A stretch of DNA of 64,000 bases from Bradysia coprophila (taxonomy: Eukaryota; Arthropoda; Insecta; Diptera; Sciaridae), in NCBI RefSeq assembly GCF_014529535.1, contig NW_023503608.1, forward strand, positions 9,040,501 to 9,104,500, given 5' to 3'. Position numbers and translations under genes: made by a program. Of the stretch, positions 46,476 through 57,487 are shown in pieces. The notes below the pieces were generated by a model. The model had not been told where the DNA came from. It made no database searches and was given only the letters and a program-made list of their open reading frames with translations. Within the stretch, counting starts at the first letter, position 1. Each line of letters begins with the position of its first letter.

Positions 46476-48874
46476 ATGGGAGGCCTGTTCAGCAAACAAA
46501 AGAAACCCCAGAGTAGGATAACGGAACATGACAAAGCTGTGCTGGTGAGTGCGTTTAACTTGTATTATCTGCGTACATTGATACGATTTACGATGACTGC
46601 ATTGTTATGAATCATCCCAGCAATTGAAGCAACAACGGGACAAATTGAAACAATACCAAAAACGCATCGAATTGTCATTGGAAAAGGACAGGGAATTAGC
46701 GAAAAAATGTCTGGCCACTGGTCGCAAAGAGTAAGTGATTTCGCTGGCTCCCAAAATTGTGTCACTTTTCATGTTTTGCTTTTTCCATAGTCGAGCTCGC
46801 ATGTTACTACGCAAAAAGAAGTACCAAGAGAAATTGTTGACCAACACCGATTCACAACTGGAAAATTTGGAAAAATTAGCGTCCGACATTGAATTCGCCC
46901 AAGTAGAAAGAGAAGTGCTCGACGGGCTAAAGGTCGGAAATACTGCCCTGAAAAAGGTCCATGAAATCCTATCGATTGACGAAATTGAACGGATAATGGA
47001 CGAGACGAAAGAGGGCGTTGAGAAGCAACAGGAAATCGATTCGATATTGAGCGGAGCATTGACGGAAGATGATGAGGATGCGGTACTAGCTGAATTGGAT
47101 GAACTTGTGGCATCAGAAGAAGCTGATAAGGAAACAGGCATAGACGAGGAAGTTCCAGTGGATGAGGACTTATCGGAAAAATTGCCGGACGTTCCTACCG
47201 ATTTGCCAGAGAAACGACGGAAGGCCGAGAAAGGTAAGGCTATATTATATTACATTATGACTTGTCGTGAGGGAAATATTTTCACTTCGACGTTTGAGGG
47301 TGGTCGGGACGAATATGAATTTTTAGACAGAGCTCGGTGATTGGGCTAATTTTGCGTGAGATATTTTGTGTTTCTTTCTAAAGAATTGCAAAATATTAGA
47401 ATAACATTTGCTGGACAGTGAGGGTTGGAACATATAAGTTATCTGTAGTTCTATTTTTCGGTAATTTTTTACTAAATCTTGAACAGTTTTGGGCAGTGCT
47501 AAGTGCTGACGCAATTTTTCAGCATTGCTGATTGTTTATGTCATTGTTGTTTATGCGCTGTTGAATTGTTGATTGACGGTACCATAAGGACTTTTTTGAG
47601 AATAATAATAATTTCCCACATTTTCTCCAAAATTTTCAAAAAGAAAAATCAGAAAATTTAGAAAAACCTGATAAAATATGGGAAAAATTTGGAAGAAAAA
47701 AATCGTAATCAATACGGTCATTAGGGGGGTCCAGAATCGTATGGGAAAATAAAAGTTTCGAGAAAGTTGGCGGACCCCGGGGAAAACGAACCTATATGAC
47801 CCACTGATAAAAAATATATATGGGGCCGATGCGATCCGAGTTGGTTTATGGGTCGCGCAATGACGAAATATGTGAAAAACCACGAAAATGAGGGTTACTG
47901 AAAAATTGAACGTAACTAACAGATGCTGAGGTCACTTCTTAAGGTGAGTTGGATTATTTCACTTCAGAATAATCCAAAGAGACCGATTTAATGATTTGTA
48001 AGTGCATTCGCAGCTCCCAAGTCAGTCATAGATTCGTAATCTGTTCACTCAGTCTTTGGGTTCTTCCAAAACATTTATGGGATGTGCATCGGATATATTC
48101 ATGTCTAACGAGAGCTTATGGCATAAGCTTTCATTGCAAAAAGAAATTTTTTCGAAAACAATTTTTTGAAGCTATATAGAAATCGATTTTGGTGCAAAAA
48201 TGTCAGGGTCGTGAACTCAGGCAATTTTCAAATGACTGTTACGTCAAGACACCAACTTGAAACTTATTGTGTGTGGGCTCGTTAGAAAGCCACTGTCATT
48301 ACCTTTACAACGACACCTAACACTTAATTTAAATAGTGACCTCGCCTGACTTTGTATTACTTGGAAATTATATGTCGATTTTTGTCTATATCGATATTGT
48401 TAGGTGTGCCCAGACGATATAAAAATTTCAAAAAGTGGAACCAACGCATTTTTGTTGCTTTTGCATCTAATCTAAGTTGTCTGGACCAAAAAAGTTTGAT
48501 ATTGTCGTTAAAAAAAATTTCTCATACAAAGTAATGGAAAAAATGTATGGAAAATTTCAGTGTTTTTTCACACATTTCGTCCTTGAGCGACCCATAAACC
48601 AACTCGGATCGCATCGGCCCCATATACAATTTTTATCAGGAGGCCATAAAGGTTTATTTTCCCAGGGGTCCGCCAACTTCCTCGACACTTTTATTTTTTG
48701 GACCCCCCTAACGGTCATGGTTCATAATTTTAATACTTTGTATAAAAATGATCTGAGATTGACTGGGATGCACTCTGTCTAGCATGTAATTCACCGATAT
48801 TCAAAATAATTCAAAATGTTAATTTTTTAATTCCAGAAAAATCATCTGCTAAAAGAATCGCTTTGGAGGCATAA
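46476..48874 (+). CDS. Vps20: ESCRT-III subunit Vps20 / CHMP6
   Basis: Exons 46476..46544, 46621..46730, 46791..47233, 48837..48874; 219 residues, as in CHMP6 (about 200). MGGLFSKQK gives an N-terminal myristoylation site (Gly2), by which CHMP6 sits on endosomal membranes. SRITEHDKAVLQLKQQRDKL and YQKRIELSLEKDRELAKKCL form the basic helical hairpin. IERIMDETKEGVEKQQEID then LTEDDEDAVLAELDELV is the family's acidic C-terminal region. CHMP6 links ESCRT-II to polymerisation of Snf7/CHMP4 during multivesicular body formation. The last exon codes only 12 residues (..KSSAKRIALEA) and lies across a 1.6-kb intron holding an inverted repeat; the frame closes exactly. Confidence 0.95.
47713..48719. repeat. 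Inverted repeat element in Vps20 intron 3
   Basis: GTCATTAGGGGGGTCCA near 47717 is inverted as GGACCCCCCTAACGGTCAT ending 48718. Arms of about 175 bp share AAGTTGGCGGACCCC, GGGGCCGATGCGATCCGAGT and TTGGTTTATGGGTCGC. The loop of about 650 bp is not repeated elsewhere in the window. Confidence 0.82.
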
Positions 48875-48903
48875 TGTGAATTCGAACGGTAACTTTAAGT
48901 GTA

Positions 48904-48909
48904 AATAAA
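48904..48909 (+). terminator. Poly(A) signal of Vps20
   Basis: AATAAA 30 nt after the Vps20 stop codon; another AATAAA follows near 49017. Confidence 0.5.
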
Positions 48910-49446
48910 CTGAAGTCGATTTTACCAAGCGCTGATAATAACAAAAAAACTCTACTGTTGAACAATGAAAATTTTTTCTAGCTTTTTCTATGATTAAGCC
49001 CTCGTGTAAAACGCAAAATAAAATATACCAAAACTTTCAATGTGCAAATCCAGTTTTTTTTTACTTCTTCCATCCTAGCTCTGCTAGAAACGAAACAAAA
49101 TCTGCTGATCTGACATCAGAAAGTATCAACATTTTTAATTAAAATTGTTGATAGCTTTTCGTTCAAACCGACAAACATTTGAATAACTGCACAAACATTG
49201 TGATCAATGCATTACGTTCATTACCAAGATAGGCTACAAGAATTAAAAGCCAATAAATGAGCATGGAGCCTATGCAATTGCGTGGATATAAAAGGCTACC
49301 ATTACATAATGCATACGAAGACGTACCGATCATATTCATGGAAAAATCCTTTCGAACGTATGTAGCTGTAGACGCTAATTAGGCAGCCTAATAGACATGT
49401 AATGTGGAAAGTAGAATTTTCGCCAGATTTGTCCAAGATAATTGAA

Positions 49447-50060
49447 CATATTGAAGGTAAGCATCAAAGTATATAAGCACTGAAGGTAACGCAGACCCTC
49501 AACGGATCAGAGAAATTACGGATCCAAACTTTCAGGTGAATTCATTTTCGTATGTTGTCTAACTTAGACTTGTGCAACATGACGGCCCTAAATACTTCCA
49601 ATTCATCACTAAATACAAATTGACACAATCGAATTTTATATGTGTGCAACATAACGCCGCTAAATCGTTCCACATTCACCACTAGACGCAACTTGACGCA
49701 AACGAATTCAATACGTGTGCAACATGACGGAGCTAAAATTCACCTGAAAGTTTGGATCCGTGTGTAACTGCGGATTTGCATTACCTTCAGTGTTTATATA
49801 CTTTGGTAAGAATAGCAGAGAATGGCAAGAAATACGGACCCCAAGTTTCGGGTGAATATAAGATTTGTTATGTTGCAAACGTGACGTTTAACATAATAAT
49901 GTTGTTGGAACTGCGTTTTTTAGTATTGAGTTTTGTATGTGCTACAACACAACAAAGTGAATTACACTTGGTTCCAACATTATAAAATTTATATTCACCC
50001 AAAAGTGTGTTCTTGCGGATTAGCGTTACCTTCAGTATGTTTATTTACCTTGGATTTATC
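49447..50060. repeat. Two adjacent foldback units; the first holds a 72-bp tandem repeat
   Basis: Unit 1 (about 49465-49805) has ends AAAGTATATAAGCACTGAAG / CTTCAGTGTTTATATACTTT and inner match ATCCAAACTTTCAGGTGAAT. Inside it, TGTGCAACATGACGG-type blocks start at 49571, 49643 and 49716 (72-73 bp period). Unit 2 (about 49790-50052) continues with CCAAGTTTCGGGTGAATAT / ATATTCACCCAAAAGTG and closes again with GTTACCTTCAGTATGTTTAT. The two share terminal sequence, as if duplicated or nested. Confidence 0.75.
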
Positions 50061-50471
50061 AGAATTTTAAATTCAAACTGATTTCCAGTTACGAAAAAAG
50101 CACTCCGTGATTTAGGTAAACAGAGGCTAACGGGGTGTTTTTTTGTAAGTGGAAACCATACTTCATCATCAATTATTTTCAAATATTTGTCTGACATTAT
50201 TTCGCGCGCTTTCTCAAAACGTAAGTTACGTTATACATACATCCATGTGATCTTTCCGCATAAAGTTGCTTTGACATTACTTATCTACCCTATATTATAT
50301 CGATGGTACCAAATACGATGAGAATCTTCAAGTAAAATTTCGTAAACTTTCGAATAAGCCATGATAAGTTCGTCGAGACCAAATTTTCAAACTATTTCGG
50401 TTTTACTTTAACGTTTAATGATAAGCAACGTCCAAAAGAAAGTTTCGCACAAAAACGAATGTGAAGTATCC

Positions 50472-50553
50472 TTTTTGAATTTAGTACATACCTACGACTC
50501 ATTTTTAGTACGTTCTACACATCAAGATGTAACACCTACTGTCATTCTTGTTT
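50472..50553 (+). promoter_or_regulatory. Promoter-proximal block upstream of Sen54, shared with Vps20
   Basis: TTTTTGAATTTAGTAC .. TTTAGTACGTTCTACACAT .. CCTACTGTCATTCTTGTTT, ending 57 bp before the Sen54 start. Matches 46312-46378 with one gap in each spacer. Confidence 0.45.
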
Positions 50554-50609
50554 ACAAATTCTCTCTTGAATGTCGTACAATCAACAAGTGACAAAATATT
50601 ATTAAAATC

Positions 50610-52051
50610 ATGGAAAATAAGTTGGATTTGAAAATGATGAGGTGAGTACGCCTTGCTGTTGTTGCAACTAACCTAATTTTTCCTTAACCGACACATAACT
50701 CAGAGTCTTTCAATACCTTTCAATCAAATCAAATTCCAATTTTCGTAATTACAGCCCCGAAGAAGTGCTGAATCAAAAGCTGACAGAAAGCGGTGAAATG
50801 TTTACTTACGGCACGAAAAAATGCTTTCCAGATGAGACAACCGATGAAGTTGTAAACCGCTTGCAAGGTTTGGCTTAATAAAAAGCTATAAAACGTAACG
50901 GTTAAAGTCTAATTTATTGATTCAAATTACCTAGACGATCTGCTCAAGGTGCTCTGTTATGAGCGCGTGGAAAAGAGCAATTCGCGATCTCAGGCTAAAT
51001 ACAATGCAATGACTGGTCTGATTGTGGTTACGCGAAAACTTGGCAAATGGAACACATACGGATATCGATTGAATAATTTGGATTGCTTGAGATACTGCGA
51101 AGCGTTATATTTGATTGATACGGTAGGTTCAGTTGTTGGGCCACCACACATTTCTCTGAAGCCTGAAGCTAATGGCGAATTTTATTCCAGAATCGTCTTG
51201 AACTGTATTACGATTCGGTTTTGGTGTCGTTAGAACAAGCGTATGTTCTGTTGCTGAACAATCAACACGATGACAAGTCACATGAAAAATACATTATATT
51301 CTCCAATCTAACAAAGGCTGGATACATTGTGCAGCCACATCGTGGACATATACAAGAGAGTGTGGGAAGTTCTTGCTGGTCCAGAGAAATCACACCAGCC
51401 GACAAATGCGTCTGGCGATGTTTACTTCAGAATGTAGAACAGCCGAGTTCACGTGAAGATATGGATCAAGAATACGACGACCAACTGTACTTGAAAATCC
51501 AACAGAACATGAAAACTATTGAAGAGGCGATCAAATGTCAACAATCTCATTCGTTCGTTGATCTGAGCTCAAACAACGAAGCAGATAGCTGGCAGAATGC
51601 AATCACAACAGTAAAGGGACGAAATGCATCGAAAAGGAAACGAAAACTTCAAGCAACAACATCGAAGAAAAAAACAAATTTAGGGCACACGACCAACCAT
51701 TTCCTCGATGTGCTGACACATGAACGGGATGTATGCAATTTTCGGAATATTTTCGACGAAATTCAAGTCATACAATTGGATCAAACGCATTGCGACAACA
51801 ACGTAGACACAACAATCGAATCTGATGTTGAATTCGATTTTGATTTGTATTTGGCACGGCCCAATTTTAAGCAATCGGATCCTGGCGTTCCGAATTTTCG
51901 AATATTAATTTTCAAGTCGAATGAGAAACCGCCGACGCGGAACCTGATTGTGAAAGCTTTTCTGAAACCGACAGTTCGCGCACCTGTGCTCGTTTTCTAC
52001 ATCAATGAATTGATGCGGGTGAGTGCATTCCTTTATCGCATTTCTTTGTAA
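50610..52051 (+). CDS. Tsen54: tRNA-splicing endonuclease subunit Sen54
   Basis: Exons 50610..50641, 50755..50867, 50935..51122, 51191..52051; 397 residues. The N-terminal domain of the Sen54 family is recognisable: LGKWNTYGYRLNNLDCLRYC, LYLIDTNRLELYYDS, then VSLEQAYVLLL, followed by the helix IFSNLTKAGYIVQPHRGH. A Lys/Arg-rich linker comes next (GRNASKRKRKLQATTSKKKT). The end (APVLVFYINELMRVSAFLYR) fits the beta-strand C-terminus of this fold, so I end the protein at the TAA at 52051 rather than splicing at the GTGAGT at 52019. Sen54 is a non-catalytic subunit of the nuclear complex that removes tRNA introns. AATAAA at 52118. Confidence 0.87.
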
Positions 52052-52117
52052 TTTAAATGGATAATCTGGTCATTGTTTAAGTGAAGATGTTTAAATTTCA
52101 ACGTTTCGTTGAAGATC

Positions 52118-52123
52118 AATAAA
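52118..52123 (+). terminator. Poly(A) signal of Sen54
   Basis: AATAAA 67 nt after the stop at 52051, which supports ending the gene there. Confidence 0.5.
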
Positions 52124-52665
52124 ATTGCGTCCACGGATGCTTTGCAACTGTTGCCATTAGTTTCAATCTTTATCGCAATGTGATCATCAACTCTGTTGCT
52201 TCTATATATTGTTTCGCGTATCGCCGTTCAATAGAAAATCGTTTAGTTGTACCATTATGCTAAGCTTATAGGAGAACACTAGCTTGTGTCATAGTTTTCG
52301 TCGTCTCACTATATTTGAATGTCTTTCAACTTGAATAAAAATTGCCCAAAAAGTTACATTTGATAAAACTCTAAGTGAATCTGTGAGGTATCTTACGGTT
52401 CCACCGAGTAAGACTTGGTAGAACTGGTATGTTACACAAGTTTAAAACAGTCTACAAAGCTTTGAAGCTCCTGTAATATTTTAGAAAGGAAAAGAGACTG
52501 GCGTTGTAAGTTCTTAGCTTTAGAAGCGGCAAATCCGTCGCGGTATAAGCATTGGATCTGTTTTGTGAAAAGTACCATCCACTGCTTAAAACAAAATCTG
52601 TTACTTCATTCCCACTTAACCAACCGTAACATTTTAAGTCAATAGATAGGCTCAGTAGACTGTTT

Positions 52666-52799
52666 CACCCGGAAAATTAACGTCGAGTTTTCCGGGTGCG
52701 CATCGTTCTTCCGACACATTACCTATCTAGGAAAAACTTTGTAGAAAACATTCGGTTTAATCAGTAAACAGGAACATTCGGTTTAATCAGTAAACAGGA
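52666..52799. repeat. Small hairpin and a 26-bp tandem duplication
   Basis: CACCCGGAAAA .. TTTTCCGGGTG (52666-52698) is a perfect 11-bp stem. Just after, the 26-mer beginning ACATTCGGTTTAATCAGTAA occurs twice in tandem (52748-52773, 52774-52799). Confidence 0.75.
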
Positions 52800-52951
52800 A
52801 CATTTTAGAAGGCACTTCAGACCAAAAATGTTAACATTTCTATCGTACAATCATCGAAATTAAACTTTTCACGTGTTTGACGACCTACAGTTTTATTTGT
52901 ACAAAAGAAACGTAAAAAGTGTTGAGACCTTGATTCGTGCATATGCAATAA

Positions 52952-53906
52952 TTAACCCGTAATGCCAGTGTTATCTTCAATCCATTTAAGATACGAAGTA
53001 ATTCTCGAAAATCCTTGCGGCAGCCCCATGTCACAGCCAGCTGCATGGCCAAAGCTGGTAACGCCGATCAGTGTTCGATTATCGCTTTTCAGAACTAGTG
53101 GTCCTCCTGAATTGATCCATAAAACGAGAAGTTTATAAAGAGTCCATTCTTATTCAAATAGAAAAATGTCCCACCTGAATCACCATTGCATACACTTTCT
53201 CTCTCGTTGCCCTGTGCACAAATCGTTGAGCTGCGTACGACGAACGAATCGTACGATTTTACACATACGGAATTGGAAATGATGTGCATTGGTGCCCATT
53301 GTAATTCTTAAAAGTTTACATTTAATTCAGTTTAGAGATTCTAATGAGGTGAGATTTACAGATAAAATTACCGGATGCAACACCTTGAGCTGCAGAAGAT
53401 TCCAATCCCCAACCGCTAGCAATTACATCTTGTTGTTCAAATAGATCTTCCGTTTTCGGTAGTAGAGCCGGTTGAATTCGATCCGTAAATTCCACTTTTT
53501 TCGACAATTTGATCAAACTTACATCGTTGCTTGTAGAGAAAGTAGTGTAGCCGGGATGAACAATTTTTGTGCTTGTAATGTCAATTACACGCCCCGCTTC
53601 TGACGGATTGTTGAACGTTTGAGCACCCAAACTAATTTTGAATTGACTGGCAGACAATGCACAATGAGCTGCAGTGATTACCCATTCATTGTTGAGCAGA
53701 CTTCCTCCACAAACAGCAGATCCTTGAGGTAGTGTAATTTGTAAAAGAGCTTGATGAGGAAATTGTCCTGGCTGCGCTTGAAAGCCATTCACAATGCGTA
53801 TATTGTCATTTCTGATCGGTAAATCACGAAATGTAGAATAAGATAGTACGCTGGATGTTAAGATTGAAGTTATAGTGAAAACGAATAGTAATTTTAGTAA
53901 AGCCAT
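52952..53906 (-). CDS. Secreted S1-family serine protease (chymotrypsin/brachyurin-like)
   Basis: Exons complement(join(52952..53106, 53175..53306, 53372..53906)); 273 residues. Signal peptide [19 protein letters not shown], short propeptide, then activation site [15 protein letters not shown] (cut after Arg37). The triad is complete: TAAHC (His81), NDVSLIKL (Asp128) and GDSGGP (Ser222). The residue six before the serine, which sets primary specificity, is Ser, suggesting chymotrypsin-like rather than trypsin-like cleavage. The end [20 protein letters not shown] resembles insect brachyurins. The 68-nt intron 2 falls inside the codon after Ser222; splicing is needed to make GDSGGP, since read-through gives GDSGGT and a premature stop. 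Probably a gut enzyme. Poly(A) signal near 52892 on this strand. Confidence 0.92.
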
Positions 53907-54667
53907 TGCGAATAAGTTGATTAATGGAACCGTTTTCTTTGACTATAACAACTCAATAAGACGTGAGCGCTTTTATTTAGGAAATTTTTGTGTTTTTGAT
54001 CATTTTCCGATTAAGTGCGTTATCATAAAACAATTGTCGGATTGAAGTGTAGGAAAAATATTGTGACTTGACTTTTAATCAACTTAAATGCTTCATTGTT
54101 TAATAACGTGTTCTCTACACACTCTTCGGGTCAATACCAGCAGAGAAAGTCCAAGATTAGATGTAATCTCTAATTGTATCCGGAAACACTACAAAATGTC
54201 CGATAACCTTTTTCATTTATTATAGTCAATTATTATTTAATCGTAATAATATTAACAAGTTCAGTTCAAGCGTTAGCTGCTTTACCTTGTATATGCAGTT
54301 ATAACACCTTACATTTAAATTTTATGAAAACGGGGTTTTTTGTGTTTCATCTGAACAAATTTTTACACAAGAATTCCCAATATTTCATCATGTAAAATAT
54401 TCAAATATTGAATGTTTAATTTGAAATTCCAATTGACGAATTCAGCAAATTTCAAAACAAAAATATTTTTCTTTCGGAGAATCTAATTTGTAGTGCAAAT
54501 TTCGCAAACGAAAGACGAATAAGTGAATACAAATTTCTACTGGGGAACTCTTGGAAAAGACATTTATGGCCAATTTTTAGAAATATTTTTTTAAATTATA
54601 GAAATTACCAACTAAAATCTACCAAACTACACACACGGAATTTTGAACACCAACACATCTGATAACG
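53907..54667. other. Protease upstream region, no other feature
   Basis: AT-rich, no gene or repeat seen. The protease promoter must lie at 53907-54050; no clear TATA or initiator was assigned. Confidence 0.35.
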
Positions 54668-55252
54668 AGTAATTTCGCGCCGCGCGAGATTACACATATT
54701 ATAGTGGAATTTCGCGCCCATACATTTTTCAATGGCTAACTTGATTTAGAGAATTTTCACGAGTACCTGGCCATAAATTGGCGGTAGATTCAGTTGAGTA
54801 TCAGGCACATAAATTTTGGAGATGCGAATTTTATTCTAACACCCTAGAGCTTTGTATCAGGGATACCGGTATCCTTAGAAAGTGTGGATTTTCCTTTTAC
54901 AAAACGTTAGGATACCGGTATCCCAACTGAGATACACGTATTATGTATCAAGGATACCGGTATCCCGACATAGAACGTGTGGATTTTCCTTTTACAAAAC
55001 GTTAGGATACCGGTATCCCAACTGAGATACACATATTTTGCATCAAGGATACCGGTATCCTTACTCAGAAAAAGTGGATTTTCCTTTTACAAAATGTTAG
55101 GATGCCTACATCGCAACTGAGACGTTGCGAGATTCCTACCAGCAAGAAGTTCCTTATGGGCGCGAAATTACACTAATAAAGTAGGAATTTCGCGTGGCGC
55201 GAGATTCCTACTTTAATAGTGTAATTTCGCGCCCATACGGCGCGAAATTACT
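54668..55252. mobile_element. MITE-like element with GGATACCGGTATCC palindrome satellite
   Basis: Ends are inverted: AGTAATTTCGCGCCG (54668) and CGGCGCGAAATTACT (55252). Further AATTTCGCG / CGCGAAATT blocks lie just inside both ends. The centre (about 54850-55130) is tandem: GTGTGGATTTTCCTTTTACA with AAAACGTTAGGATACCGG recurs about every 92 bp, and the 14-bp perfect palindrome GGATACCGGTATCC occurs five times (near 54862, 54911, 54954, 55003 and 55048). No coding content. Confidence 0.8.
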
Positions 55253-55344
55253 ACTAGCCACACATCTTCTGTTTTCTGGTGAATTGATTTTATTTTGTGA
55301 ATAAATTTTGCGTGTAGTATATGTAATATATGGAGCAGGGCCTA

Positions 55345-55765
55345 TTTTTTAGAATTGAAATTCTAAAAAATTCTAAATTTTTCTAAAAATTTCTTAAAAA
55401 TTCTTTTTTTTTAGAATTTTTCAGCAAATTCAGAAACCATACCAGGAGAGAGTTTGAGCCAATCAAATGATAGGGATTATAGGGCAAATATTTTTAAGTT
55501 TTCGCCATTTGATTTTTATCAAAGCACCAAGCACAGTTTTGGAAAAAATAGAGCAGTAGGTCACAGTGTACCATATATAATTTCACATTGCACATCGCAC
55601 TGTGCTAGGTGCTTTGTTTTTGTCGAATTTACAGCAGGACTTTTTTTTAGAGAATATTAATTCTGAAAATTCCGAACAAAATTCGAAGAATTCTAAATTT
55701 TTTTCGGAAATTCTTCAGAATTTACAGAAATTTTTAGAATTAAAATTCTCTAAAATAAGCACTGA
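55345..55765. repeat. AT-rich inverted repeat with TTCTAAAA motifs
   Basis: TTTTTTAGAATTGAAATTCT (55350) pairs with AGAATTAAAATTCTCTAAAA (55735-55755), and there are many AATTCTAAA / TTTAGAATT words between. The centre has CACAGTGTACCATATATAAT and CGCACTGTGCTAGG. Probably a decayed foldback element. Confidence 0.5.
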
Positions 55766-56293
55766 TTTAAAAAAAAACTGCACTGATTGAGGAGAGAATT
55801 TTAAGTCAATTGTATACCCACTGGATTTCTATATGTCTTCCTCCTTTATGGACTATATCTGAGACGTTCGCTGGCTATAAAGAATCAATACACACAAAAG
55901 AGAAGTCCAGCATTTAACCCACTACAATTCCGATGCCTCTAAGTTAAAGTGAAAGTTATTTCTAGCAAGGATGAGAGATCATGATCAGATGATAGGCAAA
56001 ACCATTCTAAGACAAGTTTTTGAAGAAAATTAACTATCTGGGTAAAAATTACATCTCTTCATGGTAAAACCAAGGTCTTTTACATTCCCATGCTTTCGAA
56101 GTTCTTTTTCTACCTATTTTTACCTATTTTCTGATCTCTACCTCAAAGGGATGTCTTCAATGAAGACTCTTCATTTCTCTGAATTGACTGCGACACATTA
56201 ATTTTAAAATGCATGAAACCGTTCAGTAGTTTAAAACGTGTTTTTAATAAATGATAACAACCAAACGTCATTTAAGTAGGAACCAATTTCTTG

Positions 56294-57173
56294 TTATTTC
56301 CTTTCGAAATACGCTAACCGTTTTTCTCTCAATTTATTCACATCAGTCTCACTGACGGACGTTTCTGGTGCGTTGCCCGGCGATCTTGATCCAGAGAAAC
56401 TCTCTAAACTCATCTCAACTGCTCGTTCCAATTCTGTTAAACTATTAGTCGAGCAACTTAAACTTAATTGGATCGCTCGCTGTAAGTCCTCGTCTGAACC
56501 GGTAGTAGTAAGATCGACGGTAGGCGGTTCGACAATTGTTTCGTCAAAGTACGGTGGAGAATGGTCAGCTGCACAATCCGGAAAGATACCACTAACTATA
56601 AATATTGAATATCCGTCTTCCTTCATTTGTCGACAGAATTCCGTTAGGTATAACGTGCTCATATATTTTGGCTTATTGTGCAACGAATTCAGGTCGAACC
56701 AATGTGTGTGAAATCGACGAACACAAAACCAATGACTTTCCATATTGAAAATGAATGCTTGAACTGTTGTCGGATCAGTTTTGGCACGTTGGGCTCGTTC
56801 GTCTGTGCTGTTCAATGGTATTAGATCCAAATTAAATGTGGCCAATGCTCGGCTGATAACTTGAATGGAAAAATAGCCCGTGTCATCCATGTTTCCCGAA
56901 GGTTGATTAATAAAATCTCGATATTCATTTGAATCAATTCCATTTTCCGACATTCGACTGCGCTCTTCGTCATCCAGATCTTGGGCTACTTTACTCAAAT
57001 CAACGGCGGTGAAATATGAACCTTGAAGCGATGCATTCAGACAATGTTGAGCGCATAAACGTGCATCTTGCTGTCGTGGGTTTAAGGTGAAACGAAAATT
57101 ATTTTCGCGTTTCGATAAATTTCGGTGGTGTGCCACTTACTTTTTCGTGGAATATATTGTCTGTAATCCACAT
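56294..57173 (-). CDS. ATXN3: Ataxin-3 (Josephin deubiquitinase), no polyQ
   Basis: Exons complement(join(56294..57070, 57141..57173)); 269 residues. Exon 1 (MWITDNIFHEK) was found by its match to the IFHEK start of ataxin-3 and splices in phase to QDARLCAQHCLN. The Josephin triad is complete: Cys17 (LCAQHC), His124 (ESHWFCVR) and Asn139 (HWFDLNSL). QPSGNMDDTGYFSIQVIS is the other hallmark. Two ubiquitin-interacting motifs follow: DEDLQRAIQLSLS (about 204-217) and TELERAVEMSLES (about 223-236). The region that carries the glutamine tract in humans is replaced by a short Ser-rich, basic tail. Ataxin-3 trims ubiquitin chains and works with VCP/p97 in proteasome and ER quality control. The single intron is 70 nt. 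Confidence 0.95.
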
Positions 57174-57487
57174 TGTGTGTCCGGCCGTATGACTAATACA
57201 ATTTTTGGTAATTGATTTTCTAATTGCGTTGTATTGCATGCAACATCTAAATAATTTGTAAACTTTTGACTACTGTATTTTGACAAAAAGTGTGTAACTC
57301 ATATGAGTATCGACAATCCACTGAACTTGGGTTGTGTCATCGTGTTTCGAAAGTTTCGATTGACGGGCAAATTCAAATCATTGTTTTATTCGTGCATTTA
57401 ACATTCGTTATCATTGATTTTCTTATTAATTTTGTGCCTTTAAAATCTAAATGGAGATCCAACATACATTAGTTACGCAGGTAATTA

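Noticed and set aside
46605-47141. 178-codon minus-strand Ser-rich frame
   Set aside because: It is the antisense shadow of Vps20 exons 2-3, which have a clear ESCRT-III match.
52019-52051. GTGAGT donor at 52019 as the end of a Sen54 exon
   Set aside because: The read-through sequence fits the final beta-strands of the family, stops after 11 codons, and AATAAA follows 67 nt later; no downstream exon was seen.
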